A DNA stretch of 64,000 nt. Origin: Halothiobacillus diazotrophicus (GTDB lineage Bacteria > Pseudomonadota > Gammaproteobacteria > Halothiobacillales > Halothiobacillaceae). The notes below the pieces were generated by a model. The model searched no databases, had not been told where the DNA came from, and worked only from the letters and a program-made list of their open reading frames with translations. Numbering within the stretch: the stretch's first letter is position 1; each line of letters begins with the position of its first letter. Location of the stretch: assembly GCF_001663815.1 (NCBI RefSeq), contig NZ_CP016027.1, forward strand, positions 1,612,001 through 1,676,000, read 5' to 3'. This document shows, in pieces, positions 32,201 through 39,849 of the stretch. The position numbers and the translations under genes were made by a program.

Positions 32201-33666
32201 TCTTCGCACTCAAAGGGCAACCTTTACTGCCCAACGAGCCGAAAATCGAGGGCGCAACGGTTGCCGTGACGGCTAACCCGAACGACCCTTACGGTACGGT
32301 GCTGTGGGTGCTTGGCAGCAGTGACGAGGAGTTGATTCAAGCCGCCCAGAACCTGGTGCTTGGCGCGAACCTGCTCAATGGCGAGATCGCCCATGTCGGT
32401 CACGTGAACCTGCCGCCGATTCCCGCTCCGGACAGCGCGCCGCGCTGGGTGCCGAGTACCGGTCCGGTCCGTCTGGATGCGCTGTCCGACTGGACGCCCA
32501 TGAGCGTCAAGGGAACGGGGACCCTGCCCTTCACCTTCTATCTCCCACCCTCGCTCTTTTACTGGAACCGCGACGGCGTGCCTCTGAATCTGCACTATGG
32601 CTACAACTCGATTCCCCTGGCCCAGAATTCCAGCCTGAACCTGGAAGTGAACGGTCAGTTCATCCGCTCCTATCCCCTGAAGGAAGGCGACAAAGCCAAG
32701 CAGGAGCAACATGTATCCCTGACGTTCCCGCAAACCACGCTGTCGCCCTACGCCAACCTGATGAAAGGCACGTTCTACTTCGTACCGATCAAAGGGAAAT
32801 GCACAGAAACGAATGTAAAAAATGCCGCAGGGTCGATTTATCCCGACTCCACCATCGACATCAGCGACATTCCGCATTACGCCCGGTTGCCCGAACTGTC
32901 CATATGGATCAATGGCGGTTATCCCTTCACCCGATTTGGCGATCTCTCCCGCACCGCGGTCGTGTTGCCACAGAAACCCGACATCGACCTGTTGCAGACT
33001 TATCTGAACGTGATGGGCCTGTTCGGCCAGTTCACGGGCATGCCCGGCTTCCGTGTCAAAGTCGTGAATTTTGGCGACGAGTCTTCCGTGGCCGATCGCG
33101 ACCTGCTGACGATGAGCACCCCCGCCGAACTGTCCGCACAAAGTTGGCAGACGCAGCTTCCCGTTTCCTTCGAGAACCAGCACCTGACCATCAACGACGC
33201 CCTGGGCTGGTTCAGCGACGTCCGCTGGCATCTGCCCTGGTGGCACGTTGAAGATGCCCGCTTCGGCAAGGCCGCGCTGGGCAAGATCGTCAACAATGGC
33301 GTCGTCCCGCGGGCCCTGATACAGGAAACCATCTCGCCGTTCCACCCGGAACGCATTCTGCTGAGCCTGAGTGCAGGCACGGACTCCGGATGGCAGGGAC
33401 TTCAGGAAACACTGGATACCCCCGCCCTGCGGACCAATGTCTTCGGCGGCCTGTCGATCGTGCATGGCGACAAAGTGAGCTCCTTCGTACTGGATCGCCC
33501 GCATTACTACGCCGGCACGCTCTCCTGGTGGGACTGGATGCGCTTTCACCTCAGCCAGCACCCCTGGATGATCTGGCTGGGTGTCGTCGTTTTGGCCCTG
33601 ATTCTCTCCGGGCTGGTTGGCGTCCTGCTCCAGCATCGTGCCCGCAAGCGATTAGCCACGTCGTGA
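29239..33666 (+). CDS. bcsAB: Cellulose synthase, catalytic BcsA fused to periplasmic BcsB
   Basis: Single 1475-residue chain that should polymerise UDP-glucose and pass the glucan through the inner membrane. The BcsA part has N-terminal helices and a GT2 core with DDGG (about 179), FDCDHV (about 227), VTEDAHT (about 323) and QRVRW (about 360). More helices and a PilZ domain with RKNVR (about 564) and DISEGGG (about 591) follow, for c-di-GMP activation. A low-complexity acidic linker (about 700-735) and a helix or former signal segment (about 738-755) lead into a BcsB-type carbohydrate-binding region, closing with a membrane helix (about 1443-1465). The ATG at 29239 has GAGG upstream. Such fusions are known from Komagataeibacter. 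Confidence 0.95.
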   Translation: MKRNTRFMGLDDLVLVVIFVFGAIMLLPMIVVPFDWQDQAWLGFGFVLLAVLVNRLFKPHWITYFLMALSLFATARYAWWRTTETLGFNSPDYHWYDLTISLILYAAEVYAWIVLVLGFLQTAAPLKRKPLSLPPKIDQWPSVDVYIPTYNEPIEVVRPTVLAAMQMDWPHDKLNVCLLDDGGREEFRQFAEEVGVTYIIRDEHKHAKAGNLNHAMTKTHGEYIAIFDCDHVPTRSFLQMSMGWFLKDEHLALVQTPHHFYSPDPFERNLKVFKEVPNEGELFYGIVQDGNDLWDATFFCGSCAVIRREALDQIGGIAIETVTEDAHTSLKLQRLGWRSAYINLPQAAGLATESFSGHVGQRVRWARGMAQIMRVDNPLLGRGLQFMQRLCYLNAMLHFFFALPRLIFLTAPLLFLYFGIYVINAYALTIAAYALPHLALAMIANSRVQGKHRNSFWNEVYETALAPYILLPTLLAVINPKLGKFNVTAKGGLVQKDYFDRKIARPFVILFLLNVGGLIAAAIRWWGHPNVDIPTLVMTTAWTVYNLAMILVVLGVNWETKQVRKNVRIPISLPARVIREDQSIVMAKTVDISEGGGRVITAEPIPEGENLILAFLYDGEEYALPIRKLPSQGDVMRFQFREMNHLQFGYLVRVIYGRADAWLGWGEGRRVDRPWRSLVQISFLALVGLTRLVRGAFGKEGGHGEAAETTPVPKNPAPEPKLEDTTDTATVLPPMAGRVTSVILAGICALTLWAQMPQPALAANEVPDQPTTTSTKGQFNEHWAVGTSGAVSGLKLHGVDEIQSLDLSIPPDRVVSAAQMTLTYTISPGLLPRISQINVLFNDHVVRSFPIEAGDDKGLPHQVSFPIDANLFTEYNHVGFQLIGHYTDQCEDPMNSTLWATISPKTEIAISGLRLPIQKDLRFLPAPFFYKSAEHRLNLPFVFASDTDTSSAQAAGIVASWFGTLASYRGSNFPVNIRRIPEQGNAVVFALKGQPLLPNEPKIEGATVAVTANPNDPYGTVLWVLGSSDEELIQAAQNLVLGANLLNGEIAHVGHVNLPPIPAPDSAPRWVPSTGPVRLDALSDWTPMSVKGTGTLPFTFYLPPSLFYWNRDGVPLNLHYGYNSIPLAQNSSLNLEVNGQFIRSYPLKEGDKAKQEQHVSLTFPQTTLSPYANLMKGTFYFVPIKGKCTETNVKNAAGSIYPDSTIDISDIPHYARLPELSIWINGGYPFTRFGDLSRTAVVLPQKPDIDLLQTYLNVMGLFGQFTGMPGFRVKVVNFGDESSVADRDLLTMSTPAELSAQSWQTQLPVSFENQHLTINDALGWFSDVRWHLPWWHVEDARFGKAALGKIVNNGVVPRALIQETISPFHPERILLSLSAGTDSGWQGLQETLDTPALRTNVFGGLSIVHGDKVSSFVLDRPHYYAGTLSWWDWMRFHLSQHPWMIWLGVVVLALILSGLVGVLLQHRARKRLATS

Positions 33667-33682
33667 CGGAGCGCCTCGCCTC

Positions 33683-34837
33683 ATGCGCCACCATCCGTTT
33701 CGGATTCTGCTGCTCATTTCCGCCCTGTCGGCCATGCTGACAGGCTGCGGCAAATCGGCCCAGCAGACGTGGACCGATCGCTTCACGCACCTCTGGCAGG
33801 CGTATCAGGTCACGTTCATTTCCCCGGAAGGACGAATCGTCGATGCGAGTCAACCGGATCAACGCAGTACTTCCGAAGGGCAGGCCTACGCCCTTTTCTT
33901 CGCCCTGGTGGCCAATGATCCGACCCGTTTCGCACAGATACTGAACTGGACCCGGCTCAACCTGGGCGCCGGGGATATGAACACGCATCTGCCCGTCTGG
34001 CTCTGGGGCCACCGGGCCGATGGATCCTGGGGCGTCATCGACGGCAATACCGCGTCCGATGCGGACCTGTGGCTGGCCTACATCCTGTTGCAGGCCGGGC
34101 GACTCTGGCACCAGTCCGCCTACACCGAGACGGGACGCCGGATGGTCAGCCTGATTGCCCAACGGGAAGTGGTCGACGTCGCCGGCACGGGGCCGGTGCT
34201 GCTCCCGGGGACGCGGGGCTTCGGTCCCGATGACCAGGGCTGCGTCACCGTCAACCCGAGTTACACCCCCCTGCCGGTCGCGACCTACATGGCGCACGAA
34301 TTCGGCCCACCCTGGCAATCGATCGCAAAGCGGCTGCCCCAACTCATCCGTGCCACAACTGAACGGGGATTCGCCGCCGACTGGGCTCAGGCCTGCCCGG
34401 ACAAACCCCTGACGGTGCCCGCGCCGGGGCACCCGCCGACGGGCAGCTACGACGCCATCCGCGTCTACCTGTGGGCGGGACTCGCCGCCCCCGGCACGCC
34501 GGGACAGAAACCGCTGATCGACAGCGTATGGGGCATGGCCAGCTATCTTGCCGGCCATGAGGCACCGCCTGAGCGCGTCAACCTGTCAACCGGCGACGCG
34601 GAAAACACCGGCCCCATCGGATTTTCCGCCGCGCTCCTGCCCTATCTCGAAGCCCAGCACATGAAGCAGCGTTTCCGGCAGCAGGCGGAACGGGTGACGG
34701 CAGGACAGCAACCCTCGGGCCTGATGGGCACCCCACCCACCTACTACGACCAGAATCTCGCGTTGTTCGCCCTGGGGCATCTGGCCGGTTTATACACATT
34801 CGATGAACATGGAACTCTTGAGGTGCATTGGCAATGA
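33683..34837 (+). CDS. bcsZ: Cellulose-operon endoglucanase (GH8)
   Basis: Periplasmic beta-1,4-glucanase that trims cellulose during secretion. It has 384 residues. The N-terminus (LLLISALSAMLTGC) ends in a lipobox-like LTGC, so it may be a lipoprotein, whereas many BcsZ proteins are soluble. GH8 motifs are the acid E65 in STSEGQAYALFFAL, WLWGHRADGSWGVIDGNTASDADLWLAY with D126/D128, and a later NPSYTPLPVATYMA. It lies 16 bases after bcsAB and overlaps bcsC (ATGA). Confidence 0.94.
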   Translation: MRHHPFRILLLISALSAMLTGCGKSAQQTWTDRFTHLWQAYQVTFISPEGRIVDASQPDQRSTSEGQAYALFFALVANDPTRFAQILNWTRLNLGAGDMNTHLPVWLWGHRADGSWGVIDGNTASDADLWLAYILLQAGRLWHQSAYTETGRRMVSLIAQREVVDVAGTGPVLLPGTRGFGPDDQGCVTVNPSYTPLPVATYMAHEFGPPWQSIAKRLPQLIRATTERGFAADWAQACPDKPLTVPAPGHPPTGSYDAIRVYLWAGLAAPGTPGQKPLIDSVWGMASYLAGHEAPPERVNLSTGDAENTGPIGFSAALLPYLEAQHMKQRFRQQAERVTAGQQPSGLMGTPPTYYDQNLALFALGHLAGLYTFDEHGTLEVHWQ

Positions 34838-37800
34838 AAAATCATATTTGGTCACCGATACTGCTGGCCGGCGTATTAGGGATGAGCATGCCGACTATCG
34901 CGTACACGGCCGATCAGGGCGCCGCCATTGATCTGTTGCTGCATCGTGCCGACTACTGGAAAAGCAACGGCCGCATGGACCTGGCTGTTCAGAACTGGCA
35001 ACTCGTGCTGCAATCGAACCCGAACCAGCCGGAGGCACTCGCCGGGCTGGCACGGGAAGCCGCCACCCAGGGCCACACCCAAGAAGCGGACACCTATCTG
35101 CAACGCTTGAAGCAGGTTACGCCGGCCAACCCCGCTATCGCCGACATCGAGGGACTGCTGGCGCTCGGTCCCAACTCCGGCCCTCGACTGGCCAAGGCCG
35201 CACAGCTTGCTGCCGACAAGCGCTACCCCGAGGCCCTGGCGGCCTACAACGACGTATTCAACGGGCCACCCCCGCCCAAATGGGCCCAAACCTACTTTCA
35301 GGTCATGGTTCAGACGCCGGGTGGACAGAACCGGGCCGTGAAGGAACTGACCACGCTTGCCCAGGATCATCCCGACGAACCAGCCTACCGATTGATGCTG
35401 GGGAAGGTACTTACCTACGATACGGCCACACGAGGCCGCGGCATCGACCTGCTCGCGGACATGAGCCGAAAATCCACCGGCACGACCGCCAGCGCCGCAC
35501 GCGACGACTGGCACCAGGCGCTGGTATGGATGGGCGACGATCCCGCCGCGATCCCCTATCTCCGTTCGTATCTCGCCAAGTACCGGGATCGCTCTCTGAG
35601 CGATCGCCTGCACAAGCTCGAGAGCCAGAATGCGGCACGGAAGGTTCAGCAGGCTCGTGGACAGGCCCTGGGCAATGCCTACCGAACCATGAATCAGGGA
35701 CAACTGGATCTCGCCCGGACTCGCTTCGCGAAGATCCTCGAAAAGGAACCGAACAACGTCAAGGCCCTGGAAGGTCTGGGCGATGTCGCGTTCAAGGACA
35801 AGCAATATGACGACGCGGCACGGTACTACGCCCAGGCTCGCACGTTCTCGAAATCCCGGGAGGAGACCCGTCGACTCGATACGGCGACCCAGAAAGCCTA
35901 TTTCTGGTCCTGGATGCAGTCCGGCAACCAGAATGTTGAAGCAGGGCAACTGCCCACCGCTGCCAATGCCTACCGCCAGGCGCTGAGCATCAGTCCCGGG
36001 GACACGCTGGCCACCCAGGCGCTGGCGAACGTCTATCTGAAAATGGGCCAGACCCGTCAGGCGACGGACCTCTATGCCGCACTCACCCGAAAAAACCCGA
36101 ACAACGCGGATGCCTGGCTCGGCTACCTGCAAACGCTCAATCAGGAGAACCGTCCACGGGAAGTCATCGCCCTGACCCATAAAATGCCGGCAAGCGTCTC
36201 CGTCAAACTGGAGCGCAATCCGGATTACGTCACCGCTCTGGCGAATGCGGAAGCCAGCCACGGAGACACCCGAAAGGCGCTGAGCCTGATCCAGCGCGCC
36301 ATGGCCTCGGCCAAGCCCGCCCAGAGAACGGATCTGGCGATCCAGGAAGGCTGGCTGCTGTACAAGACGAAAGACGATGCCGCGCTCTACGCCCTGATCA
36401 TGGACCTGCTGAGCCAGCCGGATGCCTTGTCACCGTCTCAAGCCAACGAAGTACGCAGCCTGTACCTCACGGCCGCGCAGCGGGAAGCCCAGACGGCACT
36501 GAAGAACGGCGATCCGTCCGCTGCCGACGCCATCGTGGCGGGTCTGGGCACGCAATACCCGGATGACCCCGGTGTTGCCCGCGTTCAGGCCAACCTGCTG
36601 GTGCAACAACGCAAGTTCGACGAGGCCGAATCCATCTATCGCCAGATCGGGCCAGGCGACACGCCGGGTGACGTGCAGTCGGCGGTTGGCGCCGCACTCG
36701 CCAACGGCGACGAAAAACAGGCCAAGCGTTGGCTCCAGGCCGGCCGCACCAGCCATCCCGACAATGTGCCGCTCAAGGAAATGCAGGCCAAGCTCGATCT
36801 GCAGAACGGCGACGATCGTTCGGCCAAGGCCGCCCTGCGTAGCGCACTGGCCAGCCTGCCGCGCGCCGCCAGGTATGCGCGTCCCTCTACCGGCTCGTCC
36901 GTGGCCTATGCCCAATATCCGTTTGCCGCCGGAATGCCGAGTGCGCCAGGATCGTCGGAACAGGAAGATGCGGGCACGGCGGCTTATCCGTTCAGCGCTG
37001 GCGCCCGTCATTCCGCGGGCACTCCGACCGAAACGGCAACGCCCGAGCAGACGGGTATCGCGACTGCGGACGTATCACGTACACGGGCACGTCTTCAGGA
37101 GCAACTGGACGGCATCGATGCGCACATGAGTTCGGAAGTCGGCGGCAACATCTATGGCCGTTCCCGCAGCGGTACCTCGGGCCTCGACCAGTTCGCCCTG
37201 GCGGGCTCGCAGGTCGAGGGCAGCGTCGCTCTGGGCTACAACACGCGCATGACCGCTCGCCTGACGCCGATCCGCATCGATGCGGGCAGCCTGAGCGCGG
37301 ACTCGGCCAAACTGTACGGAACGGGCCCGGTCTATGGTGGAAAAGCCGGCGGCGCATCGGCCGAATCCGGCGTCGGCCTGACCGTCGGCGTCAACAGCGC
37401 CAACTACGGCGTCATGCTGGGCACCTCGCCCCAGGGGTTCACCGTCAGCAGTCTGATCGGCCAGCTCAATCTGCACCCGCAGGGCAGCCCCGTCGGCCTG
37501 AGCCTGTTCCGGGAAAGCGTGACCGACAGCGTACTGTCCTTTGCCGGCGCGAAGGACCCGCAGACGGGTCAGACCTGGGGCGGCGTATTCCGCAACGGCC
37601 TGGGCCTGAACTTCGGTGTGGCCGATCAGGATTCAAGCGTCTTCGGCAGTCTGAAACTGGCGTATCTCAAGGGCACGAACGTCAAGAGCAATACCCAGGT
37701 GGAAGGCAACTTCGGAGCGGACTGGTCGGTATTCGACCGCGAAAGCAATCGCATCAAAATCGGATTCGATGCCCTCTCCATGTTCTATGCCCACGATTCG

Positions 37801-38253
37801 AGCCACTTCACCTATGGGCAGGGCGGCTACTTCAGCCCCAGCTACTACTTCCGCCCGGCGGTCACCATGAAATGGACCGGGTCGGCCGGAGACCGTCTTG
37901 GCTACAACGTCGAAGGGTTCATGGGCTGGCAGACCTTCCATCGCGACAGCAGCGCCTACTTCCCCGAGGATAGCGCCTTGCAGACGGCAGCCGGAAATCC
38001 CTACTTCCCGGCCAGCACCGTCAGTGGCGTGGGATACGGCCTGAAGCTCAATCTCGGCTATGCGGTCACACGGAACTTGACCATGGGCGGATTCCTGGCG
38101 ACCGACAACAGTCAGGATTACAGCAACGTCTCGGCGGGCCTCCAAATCAAGTACTGGTTCTCTCCGCAGATCATCCACTCTGAAAAACCCTTGCTTCAAC
38201 GCAATTGGCTCATGGGGGTGGATTCGGGTGATACCAGTCCGGGCGGCGAATAA
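34834..38253 (+). CDS. bcsC: Cellulose outer-membrane export protein
   Basis: Exports cellulose through the outer membrane. It is 1139 residues. A signal peptide (about 1-26) is followed by a periplasmic TPR solenoid (about 30-690) with units such as ALEGLGDVAFKDKQYDDAARYYAQA and ANVYLKMGQTRQATDLYAAL. A Ser/Thr/Pro-rich joint (about 690-755) leads to the BcsC-type C-terminal barrel (about 760-1139), with SGTSGLDQFALAGSQVEG and the final QIKYWFSP segment. The ATG at 34834 overlaps the bcsZ stop; an in-frame TTG six bases earlier is less likely. No bcsD, E, F or G genes accompany it, so this is a minimal synthase-export operon. Confidence 0.94.
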   Translation: MKNHIWSPILLAGVLGMSMPTIAYTADQGAAIDLLLHRADYWKSNGRMDLAVQNWQLVLQSNPNQPEALAGLAREAATQGHTQEADTYLQRLKQVTPANPAIADIEGLLALGPNSGPRLAKAAQLAADKRYPEALAAYNDVFNGPPPPKWAQTYFQVMVQTPGGQNRAVKELTTLAQDHPDEPAYRLMLGKVLTYDTATRGRGIDLLADMSRKSTGTTASAARDDWHQALVWMGDDPAAIPYLRSYLAKYRDRSLSDRLHKLESQNAARKVQQARGQALGNAYRTMNQGQLDLARTRFAKILEKEPNNVKALEGLGDVAFKDKQYDDAARYYAQARTFSKSREETRRLDTATQKAYFWSWMQSGNQNVEAGQLPTAANAYRQALSISPGDTLATQALANVYLKMGQTRQATDLYAALTRKNPNNADAWLGYLQTLNQENRPREVIALTHKMPASVSVKLERNPDYVTALANAEASHGDTRKALSLIQRAMASAKPAQRTDLAIQEGWLLYKTKDDAALYALIMDLLSQPDALSPSQANEVRSLYLTAAQREAQTALKNGDPSAADAIVAGLGTQYPDDPGVARVQANLLVQQRKFDEAESIYRQIGPGDTPGDVQSAVGAALANGDEKQAKRWLQAGRTSHPDNVPLKEMQAKLDLQNGDDRSAKAALRSALASLPRAARYARPSTGSSVAYAQYPFAAGMPSAPGSSEQEDAGTAAYPFSAGARHSAGTPTETATPEQTGIATADVSRTRARLQEQLDGIDAHMSSEVGGNIYGRSRSGTSGLDQFALAGSQVEGSVALGYNTRMTARLTPIRIDAGSLSADSAKLYGTGPVYGGKAGGASAESGVGLTVGVNSANYGVMLGTSPQGFTVSSLIGQLNLHPQGSPVGLSLFRESVTDSVLSFAGAKDPQTGQTWGGVFRNGLGLNFGVADQDSSVFGSLKLAYLKGTNVKSNTQVEGNFGADWSVFDRESNRIKIGFDALSMFYAHDSSHFTYGQGGYFSPSYYFRPAVTMKWTGSAGDRLGYNVEGFMGWQTFHRDSSAYFPEDSALQTAAGNPYFPASTVSGVGYGLKLNLGYAVTRNLTMGGFLATDNSQDYSNVSAGLQIKYWFSPQIIHSEKPLLQRNWLMGVDSGDTSPGGE

Positions 38254-38287
38254 AACGTCCGACGACCCGCGACACCTGCCGTCGCGG

Positions 38288-38329
38288 TAAAAAAAGACGG
38301 GCCGCAGTCGGATAGACCGCGGCCCGTTT
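38288..38329. terminator. Bidirectional terminator between bcsC and yggX
   Basis: The stem ACGGGCCGC (38297-38305) with GCGGCCCGT (38319-38327) is flanked by seven A residues on the left, which form a U-run for minus-strand transcripts, and by TTTC on the right. It suits the convergent bcsC and yggX genes. Another stem, CCGCGAC/GTCGCGG (38267-38287), lies just beside it. Confidence 0.8.
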
Positions 38330-38354
38330 CACACCCGGACAGATTCAAATGCGC

Positions 38355-38630
38355 TCAGGCTTCCGGAGGAACGTATCCCTCAGGCTGCGTGACTTCCCCA
38401 CCGAAGAGGAACTTCTCCATCTCGGTCTCCAGGAATTGTCGCGCTTTCGGATCGATGGGCGACAGCCGATATTCGTTGATCAGCATGGTCTGGTGACTCC
38501 GCCAGGCCAGCCAGGCAGATTCCGAGATCTGCTCGAAGATCCGCTGGCCGAGGGCCCCCGGATAGGGCGGCTTCGCCAGGCCTTTGGCTTCGCACTGCAG
38601 ACGGGCACAAAATACAACGCGATCACTCAT
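38355..38630 (-). CDS. yggX: Fe(2+)-trafficking / oxidative damage protection protein
   Basis: A 91-residue YggX-family protein linked to iron handling and protection of iron-sulfur clusters. It reads [22 protein letters not shown] with the family cysteine, then [38 protein letters not shown] and FLFGGE. The ATG at 38630 has GGAG eight bases upstream, while the ATG two codons earlier would be too close to it. It follows mutY by 47 bases on the same strand, the conserved mutY-yggX order, which fits protection of the MutY cluster. Confidence 0.95.
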   Translation of the reverse strand: MSDRVVFCARLQCEAKGLAKPPYPGALGQRIFEQISESAWLAWRSHQTMLINEYRLSPIDPKARQFLETEMEKFLFGGEVTQPEGYVPPEA

Positions 38631-38677
38631 GATCATTCTCCACGATTAGAAAAGGGGAAGGCCCCAGCCTGCGCCGC

Positions 38678-39802
38678 CTATGCGGTGCCCGACTGGCCCT
38701 CGCTCGGTTTACCCGCGCGATCCGGCTCGCGCGGCATATGGGGACAGACCACCTCGAGCGCCTCGGTCATCAACAGGCGCTGGATGGGCTTGGGCAGGCC
38801 GAGCTGGATCATGTCCTGGCGGTACTCGACCAGATCGAGCCAACAGGTTTCTTCGGGGGGTAGCGCCTGGACGTCCTCCGCATCCAGCCGCAAACGCAAG
38901 ACGGTCGCCGACAGGATAAAGTGCGTGAAGCGGTGCTGAAAATCCAGGGTCGGGCACTCATCTGCCAACGCCGGACCTTCCGCCGCCCATGACGGCAGAC
39001 TCTCCGGCTCGGGCAGACACCAGAGGCCGCCCCAGATGCCGGTCGGTGGCCGGCGAACCAGCAGAACGCGACGCGCCGAATCCTGAATCAGGTAGAACGT
39101 ACCCGCCCGGGTCGGTACCGTCACGCGTCGTCGTCGGGCCGGCAACGCATCCACACGATCCGTCTGGCGAGCCACGCAGTCCTCGGCGACCGGACAGCGG
39201 CCGCACTCCGGCTGAGTACGTGTGCAACAGGTTGCCCCGAGATCCATGATCGCCTGCGTATAGTCGGCAAACCGGGCGTCCGGTGTGTATTCCTTGGCCA
39301 CCTGATACAAGGCCTGCACAGTCGCGGATTGCTCGATGGGCGTATCGATACCCGCATGGCGGGCAATCACGCGTTTGACATTGCCGTCCAGGATGGTGGC
39401 CGGTTCGTCGAAAGCCTGCGCCATGATGGCGGCGGCGGTAGATGAGCCGACCCCAGGCAACGCCAGCCAGTGCGCCAGAGTTTCCGGAATCCCCTGCTGC
39501 GCCATGACCCGGGCAGCCGCATGCAGGTTGCGCGCACGGGCGTAGTAGCCCAACCCGGACCACAGTGCCAGCACTTCGTCGATCGATGCGGCAGCCAGAT
39601 CCTCCAGCCGGGGGAATCGTTCCATGAACCGATTGAAGTAATCGATGACCGTGGCCACCTGGGTCTGCTGGAGCATCACCTCCGAAACCCAGACCCGGTA
39701 GGGGGTTCGGGGGTGCTGCCAGGGCAAATCATGACGCCCGTGCACATCGAACCAGGTCAGCAGGCGCGCCGAGAATGGCGCCAGACTTACGGTATCACTC
39801 AA
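38678..39802 (-). CDS. mutY: A/G-specific adenine DNA glycosylase
   Basis: Removes adenine mispaired with 8-oxoguanine. It is 374 residues. The catalytic glutamate lies in SEVMLQQTQVATV. The helix-hairpin-helix LPGVGSSTAAAI is followed by the aspartate in ILDGNVKRVIAR. The 4Fe-4S cysteines have the C-x6-C-x2-C-x5-C spacing (CTRTQPECGRCPVAEDC). The C-terminal NUDIX-like 8-oxoG recognition domain (from about residue 225) includes VLLVRRPPTGIWGGLWCLPE. It sits between the asmA-like gene and yggX, all on the minus strand. Confidence 0.97.
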   Translation of the reverse strand: MSDTVSLAPFSARLLTWFDVHGRHDLPWQHPRTPYRVWVSEVMLQQTQVATVIDYFNRFMERFPRLEDLAAASIDEVLALWSGLGYYARARNLHAAARVMAQQGIPETLAHWLALPGVGSSTAAAIMAQAFDEPATILDGNVKRVIARHAGIDTPIEQSATVQALYQVAKEYTPDARFADYTQAIMDLGATCCTRTQPECGRCPVAEDCVARQTDRVDALPARRRRVTVPTRAGTFYLIQDSARRVLLVRRPPTGIWGGLWCLPEPESLPSWAAEGPALADECPTLDFQHRFTHFILSATVLRLRLDAEDVQALPPEETCWLDLVEYRQDMIQLGLPKPIQRLLMTEALEVVCPHMPREPDRAGKPSEGQSGTA

Positions 39803-39849
39803 GATCGAATCACTCCGCGCGCCTCAACCACCTGCACAGGGTGAGCCGG

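Noticed and set aside
38349-38939. Plus-strand open frame across yggX and mutY
   Set aside because: Both minus-strand genes are clear family members in conserved order; the plus frame is an antisense shadow.
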